A stretch of 64,000 nucleotides of DNA from Tetracentron sinense (Eukaryota; Streptophyta; Magnoliopsida; Trochodendrales; Trochodendraceae), in the NCBI GenBank assembly GCA_015143295.1, contig CM026557.1, forward strand, positions 40,557,965 to 40,621,964. The letters run 5' to 3'. Of the stretch, positions 11,098 to 22,127 are shown in pieces. Under the pieces are notes generated by a model. It was not told the origin of the DNA. It saw only the letters and a program-made list of their open reading frames with translations, and made no database searches. The first letter of the stretch is position 1, and each line of letters begins with the position of its first letter. The translations under genes were made by a program, and so were the position numbers.

Positions 11098-12261
11098 CTT
11101 CAAGTAGCCAAGTGACTATCGTATTATTGTTGAAAAAGGGAAGTATAATTTGAGTATTCCATTTGATACACATATCCAGGGGTAGAGAGCCAAGATTTTC
11201 TTCCAGGAGGGCTAACAATGACGAGGGCTACACCCCCTAAATTTTTTTTAGGGCCAAGTTTATGGGCCATCTCATCTTTTGTATTTTTAGCGTTTTCACC
11301 CAGAGGTATTATGTCATGTCCTTTTGTAAAGAATATATTTTTGAGCTGTGATTAGCAGACTTCAGGTCCATTGCTTAACTTACCACTGTGTCCTTGTGTC
11401 CCATTTAACACTCTTTTAACCCTGGTTAAACTTAACTAAATTCAAGTTAAGATTTTTGTTGTTTTTTTTATAAAAAAAGGTTGGATTGCTTAACTCTAGG
11501 GGTGATTGAATCTTAACTATAGTTGGTGAGTATTAAAAAGTAGGCGTGGACCAATGAGGACCGGCCATTTCGTTGCATGATGAAAACTGCCAAGTAAGTT
11601 AAGCATTTTATATATATATTTTTTACAGTTAGGGCAGCTCTTCATTAGCCAAATGACTATGTCATCTTAACTAAATAATATAATATAAACTTTTTTTTAG
11701 TCGAAGAGACAACTGCTCCCTTCCAAGCCTATCGCCCTTTTAAATTAAATAATATAAGTATAAATTTGTTTTTCTACCACCTCCACCCATCTTCGCCCTT
11801 GCTCCCATGCTTTCTAAAAACAAAAAAAATCCTAAAAGGGAGGGGGGGCCTGGCCCATGTGGCTGGTGTCATTATCGTCATCATCATTGATCTCTTATCT
11901 CAATTATTTTGGGGTTAGATACTAACCCTGTCATCCTCATCATCATTGATCCCTTATCTCAATTATTTTGGGGTAGAGACAAATCCTATGTCGGTATTCA
12001 AATATATCAAAAGGCGTTCTCTTGTCTTTGTATTTTTGATAAGCATATACTATCAAATATATCCCCCTCATCTTCACCCACGTCCATTTTGATCTCCAGG
12101 GGTAAATATTGGGGGTGAGTTAAATTAGTGGATATATATATCAGGGGGCAGCTGCTTCCTTACCAATGACTGTGTTATCTTAAATTAAATAATTTAGTAT
12201 AAAACTTAGTTTTTTTTTTTAAACCCTTGCCCATAACTATGCCCTCTTAAATTAAATAATA
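11098..12261. repeat. Mosaic of dispersed modules, no gene
   Basis: This region holds 'ccctggttaaacttaacta...tggtgagtattaaaaagtaggcgtggacc' modules (11390-11560). It also holds a roughly 50-bp tandem pair containing 'ttatctcaattattttgggg' (near 11890 and 11950), and short CAGGGG/CCCCT words that resemble decayed hAT ends. Bases 11739-11770 ('aattaaataatataagtat') match both sides of the Helitron insertion next door and serve as an empty-site copy. No reading frame of interest is seen. Confidence 0.5.
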
Positions 12262-13592
12262 CTAGTGGACGGCACGTGCGATGCACGTGAGAGAGAGGGG
12301 AAGGGGAGAGAGATTGTGAAGAGGGATCTAGTGAGGGCATTTGAAAAAAAAAATTAAGGAATATTTTGGGTATAGAAACTTGATTGATATTTTAGATATT
12401 CCATATAAAATAAAATTGTGAGGAACACGTTAATTATATAAATATGACGTAGGCACATTTTGAGACTCAAAAAGCTTTATGAGCATTTTGGGTATAGTAA
12501 GGAAAGAAGGTGGGCGAGGCCTTGGCGAGACATTCTTCTTTTAGAGCATTTTGCCAAGAGAGCGAGAAGTCTGGTTATGTCACTAAGGTCACATGTGTCC
12601 CTTTTAACGCTCCTTAATTGTGGTTAAGATTCACACACCCTTACTATCCTTGGTTTTAGAAAAAAATTAATTTTTTTTATAAGTGGGTGAACTTTAGGGG
12701 TGGGTGAATCTTAACCACAATTGGATTCCGCTTATGCTTTTGAGGTTTCCATAAGTCTCTTTTAAAACCCCTTAACTATGGTTAAGATTCACTCACCTAA
12801 CCTTGGTTTTTAGAAAAAAAAATGAAAAAAAATTAACCGTAGGAGTTAGTGAATTTTAACTAGGGTTTAATTTTTTTATAAAAACCAAGAATAATGGATA
12901 AACCCTAGGGGTTCCATGTGTCACTTTTGACACCCCTTAACTATGGTTAAGATTCATCTACCCCTAGAGTTCACCCACCTCTAGGGTTCACCTACTTATC
13001 ATTGATTTTTAGAAAAAAAATTATTAATTTTTTTTAAACCCTAGTTAAAATTAACTAACTCTTAGGGTTAATTTTTTTTCCTAAAAACCAAGGATAAGTA
13101 GGTGAATCTTAGGGGTGAGTGAATCTTAACCATAGTTAAGGAATACATAACCGTAAAGAATTTTAAGTCTACCATAGATTAGTAAGGGATAGTATGAGAA
13201 TTAAACACACATTCAATGAATTTTTGTCTTATATACATGATTATGATAAGGGTAATTTTGGGATTTTAAAAAATATATTTTACATTTGCGGAGTGCTAGC
13301 CCAGCTGCATTTACTCAAAATTTTCCATAGAGGCAAGATGAGGCTCTAACACATGGAGATCTTTCATTATTTTAAGGGTTTAAAAAGTAAAACTCAGATA
13401 ATGTTGGACATTTGTAACACCTTAATTGCGTCTTTGGAAGATTTGTGACCGGGGCTAGCAAAATCCACTACATTTTTAAGGGGAGCATTCTCAAGAGTAA
13501 TAGATAGATAGAAGTTAAAGGGCATTTTTGAAATTAATAAAAAAATCAATCAAAGTTTTTGAACAGAGAAATCCTCTATATATTAGTAGAGA
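12262..13592 (-). mobile_element. Complete non-autonomous Helitron, 1331 bp
   Basis: Read on the minus strand the element begins TCTCTACTAATATATAGAGG at 13592. It ends with a hairpin (CACGTGCATCGCACGTG), CCGTCCA and CTAG at 12262, and sits between A and T. These are textbook Helitron ends: 5' TC, 3' hairpin plus CTRR, AT target, no target duplication. The related sequence at 11739-11770 shows the uninterrupted target. Inside are 'ttaaccatagttaag / ctaggggtgagtgaatctt' modules (12580-13150) and a nested 167-bp MITE. There is no Rep/helicase gene. Confidence 0.8.
13294..13460. mobile_element. 167-bp TGCTAGCCC MITE, copy 1
   Basis: Terminal inverted repeats TGCTAGCCC and GGGGCTAGCA enclose 167 bp. 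A second copy of the same length lies in the opposite orientation at 46411-46577 with matching interior ('ttactc...ttttccatag', 'ctttggaagatttgtg'). This copy is nested in the Helitron. It has no coding capacity and the target duplication is not clear. Confidence 0.65.
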
Positions 13593-13767
13593 TAAGTATA
13601 AATTTAATTTAATATTTCTCCTCAAAATTTCAGGGGGCTAGAGCTCCCCGTTGACCCCCACCCCGCCCCTGCTCCCAGCTACGCACCTTTTATTACTATT
13701 ATGTTTTTTTTTCCCCCTAAAGTTGAGGTGGGCTGAAGCCCTTGGGCCCCCATGTGGCTCCGCCCCT
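13593..13767. other. GC-rich hAT-like end next to the UGT block
   Basis: The stretch ends 'ggctccgcccctg', an inverted CAGGGGCGGAGCC, which is a common hAT terminus. It abuts the exact start of the duplicated UGT block (ctcattctcat). The partner end was not found. The open frame at 13651-13833 spans this junction and is not considered a gene. Confidence 0.4.
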
Positions 13768-14125
13768 GCTCATTCTCATCGTTGGTCTTCATTTGAACAT
13801 GTCGAAATCAAAAGGCAATACAACTTTGACTAATTTCAACTCACTACTAGCACAACTATCATGAGATATGCCCATGATCATTGTAGACTGTAAATGTGGT
13901 CTATACTCTATAAACATTTGGGCTGCTTCACCCACCCTTCCATGGGCTGAAAATTGAATCTGATTAAACAATCTTGACCATCCGATCAATTCATTTTATT
14001 ATCTAAAATAATGCTGTATCTATCTCGATCTGGCACCTGATCCGTTTACACAGATTGGTACAACCAATTGGAGTGGTGGGTCTCCAAGCCACAAAACTAA
14101 GTGTTCGACAAGTACCATAATGACA

Positions 14126-14304
14126 CCCTGGGAATAGCCCAGTGGTAGGTGTATCCCTTCCTTAGGAAGGAGGTTCTGGTTTCCATTCCGGAGAGGGTGA
14201 GAGTGGGTTGCACTCTCCACCCGCCTTTAACTTAGAATAGATACTGACTTACTAACCGGGGTTGCGGTCTAACCGTGTGTCTCATACAAAAAAAATAAAA
14301 AAAG
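14126..14304 (+). mobile_element. tRNA-derived SINE with 14-bp target duplication
   Basis: The perfect 14-bp direct repeat GTACCATAATGACA (14112-14125 and 14305-14318) flanks a 179-bp insert that is missing at the matching site in copy A (near 2035). The insert has an A-box-like 'tagcccagtggtagg', a weaker B-box-like 'ggttctggtttccattcc', and an A-rich tail (14287-14303). These are the features of a Pol III SINE, broadly like plant Au SINEs. It lies about 50 bp downstream of the UGT stop codon, opposite to the gene, so it may lie within the gene's 3' UTR. Confidence 0.8.
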
Positions 14305-14356
14305 GTACCATAATGACATTCATAGATTAGAATTACAGCCTACAAGATTCCCCTCA

Positions 14357-15781
14357 CTAGATTCTGGATATATGGGCAATGAAGGAGTCCAACTCCATGC
14401 GAGAGGTCCCTCCTTCCGATACTGATTTTCGAGCGGCACCACCCAATTCCTCCGCTCTCCTCCTCATATCCTCCCCTTCATCCGACCTCATCAACCTCTT
14501 GACGGCATTCTCGATCATATCCGATGAAACCAGCTCCTCCCGTTGGGCCCATTCTCTAACAACCACACCCACCCTTAGCACCTTGGTGACTAACATAGTG
14601 TTCCTGGGCTGGTCAGAGTGCATGGGCCAGGCCCCAATTGGCACACCCATGCTAATGCTCTCCATGCAAGAATTCCAGCCACAGTGGCTCAAGAACCCTC
14701 CTGTTGATGGGTGGGCCAGGATCTCAAGCTGTGGGGCCCAATCTCTCACTATCATCCCCATTCCCCCTACTCTATCCTCATACCCTTTTGGAAGTTGAGT
14801 TCTTCTAACTTCCTCCTCCCCAGCAAAAATGTCTCCTCGGTCAGCATCTCTCAGAACCCAAACAAAAGGTACCTCACTCTGCTCTAAACCGATAGCAAGC
14901 TCAATGATCTGATCATCGGTTAGAGAAGTAGTTGTCCCAAATGAAACATATAAAGCTGATCTTGGTGCTTGTTTGTCTAGCCATTCTAAGCATTTGTGTC
15001 GCCCATTCGAGTCTCTGGCTGCACCGATGACTACTGGGTTCAATGGCCCAACTGCCCATTGTCTCTTGTTTCCATTATACTTCTCTTGACCCAACAAATC
15101 AATGAACTTACCTTCCATTTCTCTGCATGTGTTGTAAAGAGCACCGGCAATGAATTTCATGAAATCATACTGGCGATCAATTAAAACTGTAAACTGATCA
15201 GTGAAGCAGCCTTCAAGTGGGGGCAAATCATTTGGAATTACAATATCTAGATTGTTAATTTTTTCAAGGGACTCCCATATGAAGAAGAAAATTGCAAAGG
15301 CTGATACACTATGTAAGGCATAGGCTTCGGCGTTAGGGAGGGACACAACATCTTGGGAAGCATATGCCATAAGAGGATCATGGATAACTATAATTCTATG
15401 GGCGGTGGGGGAGAGAGTGCGGAGAAGTGCGGCGAGGGGTGCGCGAAGGTGTGATGAGGCGTCGAATGCCGGTTGAAGGTGCGCGGGGAACTTGACGGCA
15501 GCATGGGGATCAGGTGATGGGGTGAGGAATTGTGGGATAGGGAAATCATGGAAGTGGATATTGGATATGGTTAGAGGATCCCAACCATGGACACGATGCT
15601 TGGCTTGACGGTTATGAATGGCGGAGCCGACGTAGTGTACCGGGATATCGTAGGCCGATATGAGTCGGGAGAAGTGTAGGAGCTGATTGAGGTGGCCTTG
15701 TGCTGGAAAGGGTACCATGACCACCATTACTGGAGCTTGTTTTAGGCCATTTTGATGAGAATGAGGAAGATGATGATCCAT
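14357..15781 (-). CDS. Zeatin O-glucosyltransferase-like UGT
   Basis: This is an intact, intronless 474-residue family 1 glycosyltransferase. The N-terminal acceptor domain has PFPAQGH with the expected catalytic His30, and HDPLMAY with Asp135 as the likely partner acid. The C-terminal donor domain has the plant PSPG box at residues 348-391, exactly 44 residues from WAPQ to SDQ, with HCGWNS. The final Gln (391) suggests UDP-glucose as donor. The FPAQGHLNQLL, AWPMHSDQPRN and intronless structure match zeatin O-glucosyltransferases, which store the cytokinin zeatin as its O-glucoside in the cytosol. The ATG at 15781 lies about 60 bp below a TATA box, and the length is normal. A shifted frame starts upstream at 15821 but only with TTG, so it is ignored. 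Its nearest paralogue is the pseudogene at 2091-3490. Other acceptors (flavonoids, other cytokinins) are possible. Confidence 0.9.
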   Translation of the reverse strand: MDHHLPHSHQNGLKQAPVMVVMVPFPAQGHLNQLLHFSRLISAYDIPVHYVGSAIHNRQAKHRVHGWDPLTISNIHFHDFPIPQFLTPSPDPHAAVKFPAHLQPAFDASSHLRAPLAALLRTLSPTAHRIIVIHDPLMAYASQDVVSLPNAEAYALHSVSAFAIFFFIWESLEKINNLDIVIPNDLPPLEGCFTDQFTVLIDRQYDFMKFIAGALYNTCREMEGKFIDLLGQEKYNGNKRQWAVGPLNPVVIGAARDSNGRHKCLEWLDKQAPRSALYVSFGTTTSLTDDQIIELAIGLEQSEVPFVWVLRDADRGDIFAGEEEVRRTQLPKGYEDRVGGMGMIVRDWAPQLEILAHPSTGGFLSHCGWNSCMESISMGVPIGAWPMHSDQPRNTMLVTKVLRVGVVVREWAQREELVSSDMIENAVKRLMRSDEGEDMRRRAEELGGAARKSVSEGGTSRMELDSFIAHISRI

Positions 15782-15840
15782 TGATATTGGTAGGGTTCTT
15801 GGGTTCTTCTTTTGGCTCCAAGATGTCTAATGAGTTTGCT

Positions 15841-15849
15841 TTTTTATAA
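15841..15849 (-). promoter_or_regulatory. TATA box of the intact UGT
   Basis: On the minus strand the sequence reads TTATAAAAA, about 60 bp upstream of the ATG, which would give a short 5' UTR. The pseudogene has an extra A in the same place (TTAATAAAAA, near 3546), which weakens the box. Confidence 0.5.
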
Positions 15850-16320
15850 GCAATTTGGTTTGGGATTATGATGATTTCTTTGAATTCTATGTTGTACTGT
15901 CTTTCATGCTAAGTGGACAGTCTTGTTGTACTGCTAGCTTAATGGCCGACTCCCTTCATCGCTTGGGTTCTCACTTGTAACAGTGTTTTTCAACACTTTG
16001 ACCAAGGGAATCATATCCTCTGTGTTCTTCCGTGGCTTATTCTTAGCGACCGTATTTTTGAAGACTAAGGATTTCTCCAAGTGGTAGTTACAACTGTTAA
16101 ATATGTACAAACCAATTAATCCTATCTTTCAACACTCATGACCATAGGAAAGAAGAGTAGAACATAGATGATTTGCTTCCCCAAGAATAGGGGTAACCAA
16201 AATCTAACAATTCTTACCCCTAAAATATTGTAGTAAGTCCCTCAACTATGGACTAATAGCATTTTAGGTCTCTAACAATTGGAAACATGGAACACCTCCT
16301 TGGTTTTCAATTTCGCCTTA

Positions 16321-17040
16321 GACAATGGAACCAACAAAAACCTATAATTGCCAAAAATTTAACAATCAATCAGAGTAATCCAAAAATTGCCTTGAGTGGA
16401 GGTAATTATGAGAAAAAAATGTAATGTTAAAATATATCTTTCGCTGTGTTCTTAAGTACCAAACTATCACTTCCCAAGGTAATTTTTGGATTACTGATCA
16501 ATCGGAGCTTCTTTGTTTGGTTAATCTTTAAATATTTTTCATAAATAACATTTCTCAAGATAATTTTTGGGTTCCTGAGTTAATATCTTATGGATGAGTT
16601 CCTAAAACTGGTCTGTCACTTGCAGGACTCACGAGTGCGTTTGTTCATGCATTGGTACGTGTACCAGACTCTGCTGAACAGCCAAGGGCACTTATCCTAC
16701 ACGGCTTTTGTCAAATCAAAATACAGTTACAACCACTCATACTTTAAAATTTTAAACATTTCCACTCTACCTACAAAAGCCACACGTGTTGCGCGTTTCC
16801 TTCAGCTAATTGCAATTTTTTAAATTATATTTTTCGATTTCCATCTCTTTCTGAACAATCAAATAGAAGAGTATGGGAGGGGGGGTGTGGTTATAGGCTT
16901 GAAGTTGAGATTGTAGGGCGTGTGTGTGCTGTGTTGTGTGTGTGGTTAGTTAAAATTATCGGAAAAAAAAAAGAATGGAAGAGTACGGGAAAGTTATTAT
17001 TTTAACCAATTATAAAGTGAATCAATTCCCTAATATGTTA
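16321..17040. other. Intergenic
   Basis: The sequence is AT-rich with a (TG)n-rich patch at 16916-16945. The open frame at 16590-16823 has no recognisable similarity and unremarkable composition. Nothing else is seen. Confidence 0.4.
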
Positions 17041-17515
17041 GTGTCATTTGGCATAATTTTTTGAGAATAATTCTCATTATTCTAAGAACAAATATAGCAT
17101 AAACGTGTTTGGCAACTCATTTTTAGGGATCAGTTTTAAAAAAAATATTCCATTTTCATTATAATTTTAGTGGAACTACAAAAAGATATTTCTTAAAATC
17201 AAATCTAAGAAACACACTTACAACAAATGAGATAAGTGTGAAAACTAAAGAGATAGACAAAACATAATAAAATTTTAAGTATTTTATGACACTTCAAATT
17301 ATATTGATGAATATAACCATATTTAGCCACTACTCTTGCTTCTTTTTTTTTCTTTTCTTCAAGCGTAACTTTGTTGTTTATCTATTTCATAATTGATTCT
17401 GAGTGACAGTTACGAAACACATTTTCTATACATAATTAATTATAAGAGTCAAAACTTCTGAAAATTAATTATTGTTTAGAATGAGAAAATTACTAGAATT
17501 GATGCCAAACAACTC
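17041..17515. mobile_element. Probable MITE, about 475 bp
   Basis: The left end 'gtgtcatttggcataatttt' and the inverse of the right end 'gttgtttggcatcaattct' match imperfectly, and both are followed inward by 'aattctcattattct' / 'ttttctcattctaaa'. The interior is AT-rich without a frame. No target duplication was resolved. Confidence 0.45.
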
Positions 17516-18218
17516 CTTATGGAGAGGAATTATGAGATTGGGCATTGCATTCAGATTTTGATTTTGTTGGCTGATTATTATTTTATTGAGAAGAATTTTT
17601 TTTCGATATCATTAATTTATTATAACTTAAATGATTAGAAATATTAACTTAGTGTTAATATTTGATAAATATGTTAAATAAATAATCTAAAATATATTTA
17701 TAAGGGGAGTGCAGCCCCATTTGCGTCCATAATTATTTACCTCATATATGGGAGGAGACCGATACTTTGGACCTAGGTCCAATCAAATTTTGTTTGAAAG
17801 AATTAATGGAAGATGAGCATTTCGTACTTAGATCCAAATCCCATTCGAGGAAAACCAATACAAGCTTCACTCACATGTACAAAATATTAATCCCTGAATG
17901 TCACGCCCCGAATTTCAGATTTCTAAATCTTGATGCGCGATGTCATAGTTGATAAAAAATGGTCAACTAATATACATTATTTTCTTATCAACTACACAAA
18001 TCATATGATCTTACATAGTATAATTAAAAGATGATTTTCATTATAAGTAGAAACGGAATTTAAAGTTCCTTAATCTATACAAATCATACAACCAAAATAC
18101 TGAGACTAACGTATCCCCAAAATCCAAAGCTTTGTTTCTCAAAACCTATACACAAAAAACTACTTTTCCATAATTGTTCATTTGTCTTCCACCAAACAAT
18201 GCAAGTATTCAGAGGCAG
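17516..18218. other. Intergenic
   Basis: No gene or element boundary is recognised. The short frames at 17767 (plus) and 18084 (minus) show no protein similarity. Confidence 0.35.
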
Positions 18219-18484
18219 TGTAATCAGAACTGGATTGGACCGGTAGGTCGAATCGGAAAAGTCGGGAACTAGTCCCCTCAATGGTTTCCAAAACCTTCAA
18301 AATCGGATCATATTAAAAATCGATCAGAACTGTCCAAAACCAGTGTTAGAACCAGGTAAAAATGTGATTTTTTTTTCAAATAAAAAAGACACGATCGATA
18401 TTTGACCGATCGAACTGGTTGAACCGATTAAACCGGGAATCGGCTACACAACCAATTAGACAACTGGTTCGATTATAAAAACAT
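18219..18484. mobile_element. MITE with CCGGTT/GAACCGG-rich ends
   Basis: The left end 'tgtaatcagaactggattgg' and the inverse of the right end 'tgtttttataatcgaaccag' are imperfect inverted repeats. The interior is full of AACCGG and GATCGAAC words. This pattern is common in decayed plant MITEs. It is about 266 bp and has no frame. Confidence 0.45.
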
Positions 18485-18636
18485 GGAGGTAATGTTGTCT
18501 ATCCAGAAGACTTTGACAATCTTCAAGAAAAAGACAAATCTTAATTAAATGATAAGATAAACTATGAACAAGAGCTCGATTTAAAGGATAATGTAAGCAG
18601 CACAAAAATTCATTGTAATTTGAATAATTTGGTAAT

Positions 18637-18672
<36 letters not shown>

Positions 18673-19220
18673 AAAGAATGGTATTTTTGTCAACTAAAAT
18701 AATTTTATGTAATTATCAAAATAATCTATAAGACATTTTTTGGGGTTGGTCCTATTCTCTCTTCAACCAAGCTCCTGTAACCCATCATGTTTTAAAAAAC
18801 AAAAAACAATAAAAACTCTTCCAAGTACAAGGCAACATGTGTGATCAGCGAAAAAACAAAAACGTACAATGCAACATGGCAACATCCGTCACCCTTATTG
18901 TGTACCTCATTGTGGAGTGGATAATAAGTGGGGGTGGTTGCTGGTTGTTTCAAAGTCATTTCAAGAGATTGGAAGAATGTCGGCAACATGTGTCAAAAAT
19001 GGGACTGGCCATTTGGGGCTTATATATGGAGATAATTGCGGCCCTGCCGACTTACGATAGTCTCTCGCTATGGATGTATTGCACTATGCCACGTGCCTAA
19101 CTTTTAAGTCGGGCCTTATTTGGAGTCTTATTCCTCCTTAGATTAGAAAATAACACATGTTTTCAAATGCTGTCAAGGACCTATGTCGGCCATGTCCTCA
19201 TGAGATTTAACCTAGAGCAT
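18485..19220. other. Intergenic with (TA)n(TG)n microsatellite
   Basis: A dinucleotide run of TA followed by TG lies at about 18640-18672. The two overlapping plus-strand frames at 18837-19100 have no recognisable similarity. The left palindrome arm starts at the right edge. Confidence 0.4.
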
Positions 19221-19359
19221 TAGGTGCAATAATGGCCTTGTGGTTGTGTGTGTTTGGGTATGAGCTGAATATAGTGTGTATTTATTGTGTTAATAGAAAT
19301 AAATTTAAAGAGATTTATTGGTGGGCTTCATATGTGTTAGTAGAGGTGATATCGAGCCA

Positions 19360-20120
19360 AGCCGAGCTGAGTAGTGGTGTGCTCAAGCTTGTTTGTTTAT
19401 TAAATGAACTTGGAAATCATGTTCAAACTTGACTTGTTTATTAAATAAACAAGCTCGAGCTTTACAACTTGAGCCGAGCTTAGTAGTTCACGAGCAGCTT
19501 GTCTTTTCGGATATAGTTATTTATATTAGGTAAAAATTCACTTTGTTATCATAAGTAAAGAAATCATGGTGTTAACTAAACTTTTAGTAAAAGATTATAA
19601 TTATATAAATGGTATTCTTATCATATAAGATAATTTATATACTATTAATCTTTACTTAGTATATAATACATGTACTTAATTTTAATATTTAAATGAAATA
19701 AGTATATTTTAAATATTTTGGTAGGTTAATATTTATATATAATCGAACTGAGTTTTTATCGACCGAGTAGGAGTGTGTTCAAGCTCGGCTCATTTATTAA
19801 ATAAACGAACGATAATCGAACTTTTAACGAGCCGAACCCAAGTAGTTCACAAACATTTTGTTCAATAACCACCCCTATGTGTTGGTGAGCCTTTAAATCC
19901 TCACCTCTTTTTTTTTTGAGAGAGTATGTGTGTAATGACCGTGCGACCTGGTCGTGTGTGTGTTGAATAATGTGTGTTTATTGTGTTAAATAAAAAAAGG
20001 GAATGATTAGCACATCACACATTAGACTATGTAGTCAAATGTCTTGGCCACGTGTCCCTTTTAACACTCATTTAATGATGGTTAAACTTAAGAAAATTAA
20101 AATGGGGACGGACCATTTTG
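19360..20120. repeat. GAGCTCGAGC repeat and CACGTG modules in left arm
   Basis: Patches of GCTCGAGCT words (19360-19500, 19770-19860) flank an AT-rich 300-bp stretch. That stretch recurs at 27620-27850 within the same arm and inverted at 45480-45720. A 'cacgtgtcccttttaacactc' module lies at 20050. No gene is present. Confidence 0.45.
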
Positions 20121-20432
20121 GCAAGGTTTTAAATTTCGTTGAAATTTCGCGAAATTTTGGGTTTCGTCCTACCCCAACGACATCGATACAGAGAGAATTT
20201 CGAAAAACATGTTTTGGCCTAAATTTCGGGTCAAATGTCCGATTTCAGAATTTCGACGATATTTCAGAAATTTATTTTTAAATTTTTTTTCTTTGTTATT
20301 TTTTAAAGTAAAATTTCAAAATATTTCAATATTCTTATTGAAATTTCGTGAAATTTCAAAATTTTATATATTAATTTTAAAAATAAAATAATAATATTTA
20401 TATAAATATATAAAGTTTTAATAAAATATTAT

Positions 20433-20493
<61 letters not shown>

Positions 20494-20610
20494 TAATAAA
20501 ATATAAAGATTTCAGATTTCGAAATTTCACCGAGATCTCGCAATTTGTCGAGATTTCGGTTCCGGTCAGCTGACCGAAATCTCCGCCAATTTCTAAATTT
20601 CAAACCTTGC
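20121..20610. mobile_element. GAAATTTCG-rich MITE in left arm
   Basis: The termini GCAAGGTTTTAAATTTCG and the inverse of 'ctaaatttcaaaccttgc' form inverted repeats. The interior is packed with GAAATTTCG words and a (TA)n run of about 50 bp at 20439-20489. The right arm has the mirrored copy (44744-45098) with a much shorter TA run, so the microsatellite changed length after the duplication. Confidence 0.6.
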
Positions 20611-22122
20611 ATTTTGAGACTTCATAAACAGGAGGGATTGTCGGCTTTATTGGAGGCTTAATAATCTTTTTTTTTATTGGTTAAAAAAACACAATACCTA
20701 ACACACACCGTGAGACCTAAAGTCAGCGCTAAGGTGCCATAAGGGTAAACCTGCTCAACCACTCCAAACACATATTTTTGAGTGGGTCCACAACAAAGTG
20801 TTATTTCATTTTGGGGCTAGCAAGCCTGGCTGCAAATATTCAAAATTAGCGCTGCACGCATGCTAAGTTAGTTGGTCGGCTCAACTTATCTATAAGTTTG
20901 TTTGAGCCAAGCTCAAGTTGATATTTCAAGCTCAAGTGAATCAAGCCAATCTTTTATTAATTATGTTTGAATGTTTAAAAGTGTCAAGTTCAAGAAGCCA
21001 GACCCTATTTGTTTTGGCTTGACTTGAAGCTTAGCTTGTTTAGGGCTTGATTCAGCTTCAAATATATATATATATATAATTTTTTGATAATGTTATTTAT
21101 ATTAATACAAAATAATATTTTTAACTTTTGTTTGGTAGATTGTAATAACTTATAATTTATATAAATAAGTTTAAGTGAAAGGAAATAGAAATAATAGTAA
21201 CTTGGTCTCGTGCATCTACCATTATACCCACAATGATCGGCCATACAATTGTTGTTCAGGCGCCTCAAGGTCAAACCCTTTCCATAAGTTGAACCTTGAT
21301 CTAAATTTCCTCCCTACCCCGTAACTTATGGTTCAGTTCGGCCTTGCACTGACTCGGTAGCTCTCTCTGTCCTCTCGTATTGATGATTACTTGCTCATTT
21401 CGAACTCCTTCAAACATTGGTCTACTCGTGGTGCATGCCGAATCGGAGGAGTAAAGTTGTACTAAGAGCCAACGACAAATGGATGGATTTGAAGCATTGA
21501 ACAAAATCAAAGTTTCCTTATTATAGGTTTCTTACATACTTATACTTTATATTATGTCTCGAGTCAAGCGTTCATCCAGCCGAGCCCCTAAGCACAGTGC
21601 CCCATTCTACGCTACTAGCCTACATTTGGATAGGAAATGTGTTAGATGTTGGAGTGGGTCTCCTTTTTTGTGGAACATTTTAAAGTTTGACTGAGAGATC
21701 TCCATCAAGTCATGAACAACCCCTTTTTTAATCATTTTTTTACTGGTTGACTTGCCTCTGAGTGACCCCCATCAATAACAAAAAAAGGTTAAGTTAAAAA
21801 CAAAAAATTTGATTTAATTCTCTACTCTTTGAACTGAAGGACTATCCTAAAATCTTAATTTCGTGTTTGAATGTATTAATTTTTTGTTATTGTATTATAA
21901 TTTATTAATAAATATTTTTATTAAAATTATGTAAAATTAAACAAAATAATTTCATGAATCAAGCTTGAGCCAACCTAAGCTCGGCTCGAATAGAGCTTGA
22001 GTTCGATCATACTTGTTCAAATCAAGCTCAAGTCTAAATATTCAAGCTTGAAAAAAGTTCAAGCCAAGCTCAAACTTGGTCAAGCACAGCTCGAATACAC
22101 CCCATTTCAAAATAAAAGGGTT
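20611..22122. other. Left-arm sequence, unidentified
   Basis: This holds GAGCTCGAGC repeats (20860-21060 and 21955-22090), a (TA)n tract at 21062-21078 that is the empty counterpart of the viral insertion in the right arm, and an unassigned conserved segment at 21190-21650. In the minus frame at 21301-21510 that segment reads SICRWLLVQLYSSD, which the right arm preserves as a longer frame (38348-38629). No known protein was recognised. Confidence 0.4.
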
Positions 22123-22127
22123 GGTCC

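Larger units (their letters stand above)
13770..16320. repeat. UGT duplication block, copy B
   Basis: This is the second copy of the block at 1735-4015. It holds the intact UGT, and the SINE at 14126-14304 is an insertion relative to copy A. Homology ends on the right at about 16315 ('ggttttcaatttcg'). Confidence 0.8.

Noticed and set aside
14140..14200. Possible tRNA gene
   Set aside because: Only box-like motifs are present, no cloverleaf can be drawn, and the 14-bp duplication with A-tail shows a SINE.
15612..15821. 69-codon frame overlapping the UGT start
   Set aside because: It begins with TTG rather than ATG, is in a shifted register, and its residues after the overlap simply reflect the UGT sequence in the wrong frame.
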